Assembly: GCF_030817655.1 (NCBI RefSeq)
Contig: NZ_JAUSZM010000003.1
Coordinates: 992,001 to 1,056,000 of the forward strand
DNA from: Streptomyces sp. V4I2
Lineage (GTDB): Bacteria > Actinomycetota > Actinomycetes > Streptomycetales > Streptomycetaceae
DNA length: 64,000 nt
Reading direction: 5' to 3'
Made by a program: the position numbers and the translations under genes. A model generated the notes under the pieces. The model did no database searches. It worked only from the letters and a program-made list of their open reading frames with translations, and was not told the origin of the DNA. Shown piece after piece: positions 61,301-64,000 of the stretch (its first letter is position 1; each line of letters starts with the position of its first letter).

Positions 61301-62674
61301 GGCTTCCTCTTCGCGCGGCCGATGACGGTGGAGCAGAGCGAGCGGATCCTGCGGCAGCGGGACGGAAACGGAAACAGGCGCGCGGCCGGGGCCGGGGCCG
61401 GTGTCGCACGCAAGGCCGCGCGCCACCGGCCGCCGGGGCGGGAGGCGCGCTGGGCCGACCTGGAACACCTGCGGCGGACCAGCCCGATGACCGACGCGGT
61501 CATCGACGAGGTGCGGGGCCGGCACATCCGCAGCGGCGGTCACCCCCTCATAGACTTCGCCTCCTGCAACTACCTCGGCTTCGACTGGGACCCGGAGATC
61601 GCCGCGCGCATCGAACCCGCCGTACGGCGCTGGGGCACGCACCCGAGCTGGTCGCGGCTGCTGGGCAGTCCCCGGCTGTACCCCGAGATTGAGGAACGGC
61701 TCGCCGCGCTGCTGGGCGCGCCGGACACGCTGCTGTTGCCGACACTGACCCTCATCCACTCCGCGGTGATCCCCGTCCTCGCCGACAGTGGCCATGTCTT
61801 CGTCGAGGCGACGGCGCACAGCACGGTGTACGACGGCTGCGTCGTCGCCCGCGGACGCGGCGCCACCCTGCGCCGCTTCCACGCCGAACGGCTCGAGGAA
61901 CTGGACGCGTTGCTGTCCTCGGCACCCGCGGGCGCGCCCCGCCTTGTCTGCCTGGACGGCGTCAACAGCATGAGCGGGAACGTCTGCGACCTGCCCGCAC
62001 TGGCCACGGTCTGCCGCGACCGGGGCGCGACCCTGTACGTCGACGACGCGCACGGCTTCGGCGTGATCGGGGAACGCGGGCCGGGCGAGCCCTGTCCGTA
62101 CGGCTCGCGCGGCAACGGCGTGGTGCGGCACACCGGCGAGTCGTACGAGGGGATCGTGCTGGCCGGAGGCTTCTCCAAGGCGTACTCGTCGCTGCTCGCG
62201 TTCCTCGCGCTGCCCACCGACCTGAAGAACCGTCTCAAGACGGCCGCCGCACCCTACCTGTACTCGGGGCCCTCCCCCACGGCGTCCCTGGCCACCGCGC
62301 TGGCCGGGCTGGAGGTCAACGACCGCCGCGGCGACGCCCTGCGCGCCGACCTGTACCGCAAGACGGTCCGGGTGCTCGACCATCTCGACGGCCTCGACGT
62401 GGACACCCTCAACACGGACCGGCTGCCCATCGTGGAGATCCCGCTGGGGAACCCGGCCGACCTCGACGCGGTCGCCGGGTTCCTGTGGGAGGAGGGGATC
62501 TACGTGACGCTGGCCGCGTATCCGCTCGTACCGAGGGACCGGGTGGGCTTCCGCGTCCAGATCACGGCCCTCAACTCCGACGAGGACATCGACCGCCTGA
62601 CCGGCACCCTGACCCGGCTGGCGGCACGGTTCCCCCTGCGGCCGAAGGAGCGAGAAGGCCATGTCAAGGGCTGA
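58337..62674 (+). CDS. Membrane PAS-GGDEF-EAL protein fused to an alpha-oxoamine-synthase-like PLP enzyme
   Basis: 1445 residues from TTG 58337 (GGGGGAGG upstream; ATG 58358 is an alternative). Order: about nine membrane helices (1-330), GAF-like linker (355-455), PAS (458-575, SEAYFRTLVRNTSDVILILED), GGDEF (580-735, intact GGDEF near 660, RxxD inhibitory site five residues before it), EAL (745-998, FEALVRW, LELTET, DDFGTGFSSL, LKIDK, AEGIEE), then a PLP enzyme (1035-1438). The last has ASCNYLGF, HPSWSRLLGSPRLYPEIEERLA, AHSTVYDG, DDAHGFGVIG and Lys 1281 in GGFSKAYSS. c-di-GMP synthesis and breakdown residues are both intact. The frame has no stop at the junction. It overlaps the methyltransferase gene. 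Confidence 0.9.
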   Translation: MLPAHRLMAAHLTLVTAATFVYMTVPVARTTSWAVIGLTGVAAILTGTHLNRPAHRWPWWILAAGLLTFVTGDTYYNVMEEYFLASNPFPSAADACYLATYPLFAVGLYGLFRYRWAGRDLPSLLDALIVTAGLALPVWVYLVQPLTEVEGLTWQQRAISIAYPLGDVLVLALLARLLSPRPLDGRNRSVQLLVVGTSTLLGFDIVYGTLQLNAMWQTGTLLDAGWIAFYTAWGLAALHPSMVELTAAMPQQASLLPPPRRLVMLAVATLIAPGILLYEGLTQRAHDAAVIAAFSGLLFLLVILRLAGMVVAHRRAVARERALRSAAASLVSAVRQQEVARSCEAAVDTLLGSTVRHRTLLLPAERAAELAPGSTRFLAADDLGPDLAAELADLPSVLVCPMTPPDRPPATEVPGVLLVAGPPGALTETWGSLEILASHAGLAMERVVLRREVVRRESEAYFRTLVRNTSDVILILEDDDTIRYASPSAASVFGTVDLAGTSLPDLLDPRDRQRATRELASVREHGPRTRHDHWWVQHRGDRAEVEVRCSDFRDERTVAGLVITLRDVTEQRRLEHELTQRAFHDSLTGLPNRTLLLERIERALLRGRRESSLTCLLFVDLDDFKMVNDTLGHSAGDHLLTAVGRRLTGALRRTDTAARLGGDEFAVLMEDAREPLDAELLAAQVIQTLSRPFTLDGESVTVSASVGVATAHDSADAEELLSHADLALYAAKTAGKRQWRRFQPLLRARMVERHDLQSRLARAVTEQEFALRYQPVVDIAAGEVVGFEALVRWPRAPSPPVPPEQFITLAEETGHIAPLGSWVLENAVHDIAELQRLPGPGGPPYVSVNVSAQQFRDTEFVDQVGQALSTPGLAPGSLQLELTETVLLRRDGQIQAMLRALKDLGVTIAVDDFGTGFSSLRYLRDFPIDVLKIDKTFIDDIAHDPQQVALVEGIVRLADTLGLQVIAEGIEETRQRDLLAGMGCRFGQGFLFARPMTVEQSERILRQRDGNGNRRAAGAGAGVARKAARHRPPGREARWADLEHLRRTSPMTDAVIDEVRGRHIRSGGHPLIDFASCNYLGFDWDPEIAARIEPAVRRWGTHPSWSRLLGSPRLYPEIEERLAALLGAPDTLLLPTLTLIHSAVIPVLADSGHVFVEATAHSTVYDGCVVARGRGATLRRFHAERLEELDALLSSAPAGAPRLVCLDGVNSMSGNVCDLPALATVCRDRGATLYVDDAHGFGVIGERGPGEPCPYGSRGNGVVRHTGESYEGIVLAGGFSKAYSSLLAFLALPTDLKNRLKTAAAPYLYSGPSPTASLATALAGLEVNDRRGDALRADLYRKTVRVLDHLDGLDVDTLNTDRLPIVEIPLGNPADLDAVAGFLWEEGIYVTLAAYPLVPRDRVGFRVQITALNSDEDIDRLTGTLTRLAARFPLRPKEREGHVKG

Positions 62675-63455
62675 GAGGACCACGCCTATGGCGGCGAGAG
62701 CCAGGCCGACGGCCGGCAAGGCCGTGCCGACCCACAACGACGACGTGGACTGGGACAGCTGGCCGGTGGCGGACTACCTCGCCGAGAACTACCGCGAGGT
62801 GCATCCCTCGGACGCGGCGGTCATCGCCCACCACTCCGCGTTCTACCGGCGGCTCACGCCGGGCGGCCTCGGCCGCTCGGTGGAGTTCGGGGCCGGCCCG
62901 AACCTCTACCCGCTGATCCTCGCGGCCGCGGCGAGCCGCCGTATCGACGCCGTCGAGGCGGGGGCCGGCAACGTCGCCTATCTGCAGCGGCAGATCCTGT
63001 CCGGGCCCGACGCCAGCTGGCTGCCGTTCCACGCGCTGTGCCGGGAGCTGAACCCTGCCCTGCCCGCCACCCTGGCCGCGTCGCTGGCCCACGTCGACGT
63101 CGTCCACGGCGACGTACGGGGCCTCCCGCCGGGCGCGTACGACCTCGCGTCCATGCACTTCGTCGCGGAAGGGGCGACCGAGGACCGCGCGGAGTTCGCC
63201 GAGTTCTGCCGGGTCTTCGTGCGCTGTGTGGCACCGGGGGGCTATCTGGTGGCCGCGTTCATGGAGAACATGCCGACCTATCGCGTCGGGCCCGCGTCAC
63301 GCTGGCCGGGCTGCCCGGTCAACCCCGAGATCGTCACGGAGGTGTTCGCACCCCTGACCCGGGAGCTGGCTGTCACCCGCATCGACGCCGACCCGACACT
63401 GCCCGATTACGGCGACTCGGGGATGGTGCTGCTCACCGCCGTCTCGGCGGCGTGA
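62661..63455 (+). CDS. SAM-dependent methyltransferase, NNMT/PNMT/TEMT-like
   Basis: 264 residues from ATG 62661, overlapping the fusion gene by 14 bases. DVDWDSWPVADYLAENYREVHPSDAAVIAHHSAFYRRL, then SVEFGAGPNLYPLILAAAASRRIDAVEAGAGNVAYLQRQI (motif I) and YDLASMHFVAEGATEDRAEFAEFCRVFVRCVAPGGYLVAAFMENMPTYRVG resemble small-molecule N-methyltransferases. The tight coupling suggests it methylates the product of the PLP domain. No signal or membrane segment. Confidence 0.85.
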   Translation: MSRAERTTPMAARARPTAGKAVPTHNDDVDWDSWPVADYLAENYREVHPSDAAVIAHHSAFYRRLTPGGLGRSVEFGAGPNLYPLILAAAASRRIDAVEAGAGNVAYLQRQILSGPDASWLPFHALCRELNPALPATLAASLAHVDVVHGDVRGLPPGAYDLASMHFVAEGATEDRAEFAEFCRVFVRCVAPGGYLVAAFMENMPTYRVGPASRWPGCPVNPEIVTEVFAPLTRELAVTRIDADPTLPDYGDSGMVLLTAVSAA

Positions 63456-63476
63456 ACGCCTGTGCGGCTCAGGCCA

Positions 63477-63504
63477 GGCCCCACCGGGCAGGACCGGTGG
63501 GGCC
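63477..63504. terminator. Terminator between the methyltransferase and chaplin genes
   Basis: GGCCCCACCGG (63477-63487) and its exact complement (63494-63504) form an 11-bp stem with a 6-base loop, between convergent genes. Confidence 0.85.
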
Positions 63505-63526
63505 TTCGCGCTCATCGAGGGTGCGG

Positions 63527-64000
63527 TCAGCGCATCGCGCGCGGGCGAAAGCGCCGGTGCACGGCCGCTCCGCCCAGGACCAGCGCCGCGCTTCCCAGTA
63601 CGGCGGGCAGCGTCCGGTCCGTTCCCGTGTCCGCCAGTTGTCCGGCGGTGAAGTGCGGCCGCGGGGCGGGCGGGGCCGCCTCCGGACCCGGGTTCGCCCT
63701 GGGCGGCTCAGTCGGCCTCGGCGCCGGCTGCTCCGGTCGGTCGGGGCGCTCGGGGCGCTCGGGGCCGTCGCCGGAGGTGTTGACGGACTCGTTGCCGACG
63801 GCCGCGTTGCCGACGCCGACGACGCTGACGCTGTTGCCGCTCACGTTCACCGGAAGGTGCACCGGGAGCTGCACACCGTTGCCGGAGAGCACACCCGGCG
63901 AATCCTTTCCGCCGCTGTTCGCGGTCGCCCCGCCGGACGTCCCGGCGGCGTCGCCACCGACATCGCCACCGGCGTCCTCGTCGGCGCAGCTGTTGCCCGC
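63527..64000 (-). CDS. Long chaplin with sortase signal (3' part, partial)
   Basis: 157 codons are visible; the 5' end lies beyond the window. The end of a first chaplin domain (AGNSCADED) is followed by a Gly/Ala linker and a second chaplin domain: SPGVLSGNGVQLPVHLPVNVSGNSVSVVGVGNAAVGNESVN. A Pro-rich spacer, the sortase motif LADTG, a membrane helix (AVLGSAALVLGGAAVH) and a basic tail (RRFRPRAMR) follow, as in long chaplins anchored to the cell wall. The second domain has Ser where the family has Cys (VSGNS, NESVN). Chaplins coat aerial hyphae. Confidence 0.92.
   Translation of the reverse strand, partial: AGNSCADEDAGGDVGGDAAGTSGGATANSGGKDSPGVLSGNGVQLPVHLPVNVSGNSVSVVGVGNAAVGNESVNTSGDGPERPERPDRPEQPAPRPTEPPRANPGPEAAPPAPRPHFTAGQLADTGTDRTLPAVLGSAALVLGGAAVHRRFRPRAMR

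Noticed and set aside
58271..62737. A 1488-codon open frame on the minus strand opposite the fusion gene
   Set aside because: It is an antisense shadow caused by high GC codon bias; it has no domain motifs, whereas the plus frame has GGDEF, EAL and PLP-enzyme motifs in order.
1..64000. CRISPR arrays, tRNA/rRNA genes, transposases, prophage or conjugative genes
   Set aside because: None seen on either strand; the repeats found are short G/C palindromes or tandem codon repeats.

Overview
The window reads as chromosome of a Streptomyces species. Base composition is very GC-rich with strong third-position bias, many genes start at GTG or TTG, and the gene families are typical of the genus: a long chaplin, ClpP3/ClpP4 with a PopR-like regulator, a streptophobe-family membrane protein, DUF6777, a mycothiol-transferase-like DinB protein, an SPW-motif protein and a SigB-type sigma factor. 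No rRNA, tRNA, CRISPR array, transposase or phage gene was seen. Gene assignments rest on motifs and family resemblance read by eye; no database search was possible.

Layout. (1) 268-8074, minus strand: a tightly overlapping operon for a peptide/nickel-type ABC importer (lipoprotein, two permeases, double ATPase), a CocE/NonD hydrolase and a TetR regulator. (2) 8274-10093: a VOC protein and an epoxide hydrolase. (3) 10102-11954: clpP3-clpP4 under two PopR-type boxes, facing a popR-like gene that carries a related box upstream. (4) 11982-17656: a methyltransferase, a SigB-type sigma factor facing an RsbW-type kinase, DUF6777, streptophobe and NTF2-like genes. (5) 17661-21978: a Ser/Thr kinase, an SH3-like protein and a double-FHA ABC transporter in one operon. 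(6) 22245-33859: single housekeeping and accessory genes, including two aldo/keto reductases, adenosine deaminase, a dienelactone hydrolase and a GH19 chitinase with DasR-like operators.

(7) 32747-38965: an AmiC-like soluble binding protein followed by urtABCDE. urtA starts at TTG and has a 5' leader with several mutually exclusive helices, the best candidate here for an undescribed RNA switch. (8) 39003-40543: ECF42-type sigma factor with its DGPF/YciI partner. (9) 40651-48240: an organosulfur utilisation cluster (ssuD, ssuE, SfnB-like and DszC-like flavoproteins) preceded by a Cys-Cys-Cys leader peptide and in visible decay. A flavin monooxygenase and the divergent LysR gene are each interrupted by a related short G/C-run repeat, and an acyl-CoA-dehydrogenase-like gene is frameshifted in a C6 run.

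(10) 48240-58199: small regulators, acetyltransferases, two NAD-dependent epimerase-like genes, a MerR/MFS pair, a deaminase and further broken genes. (11) 58337-64000: a 1445-residue membrane PAS-GGDEF-EAL protein whose reading frame continues into a PLP-dependent alpha-oxoamine-synthase-like enzyme. It overlaps a methyltransferase gene, and the next gene is a long chaplin whose second chaplin domain lacks both conserved cysteines. The fusion with its methyltransferase is the most promising candidate for a new biological system, linking c-di-GMP turnover to small-molecule synthesis.
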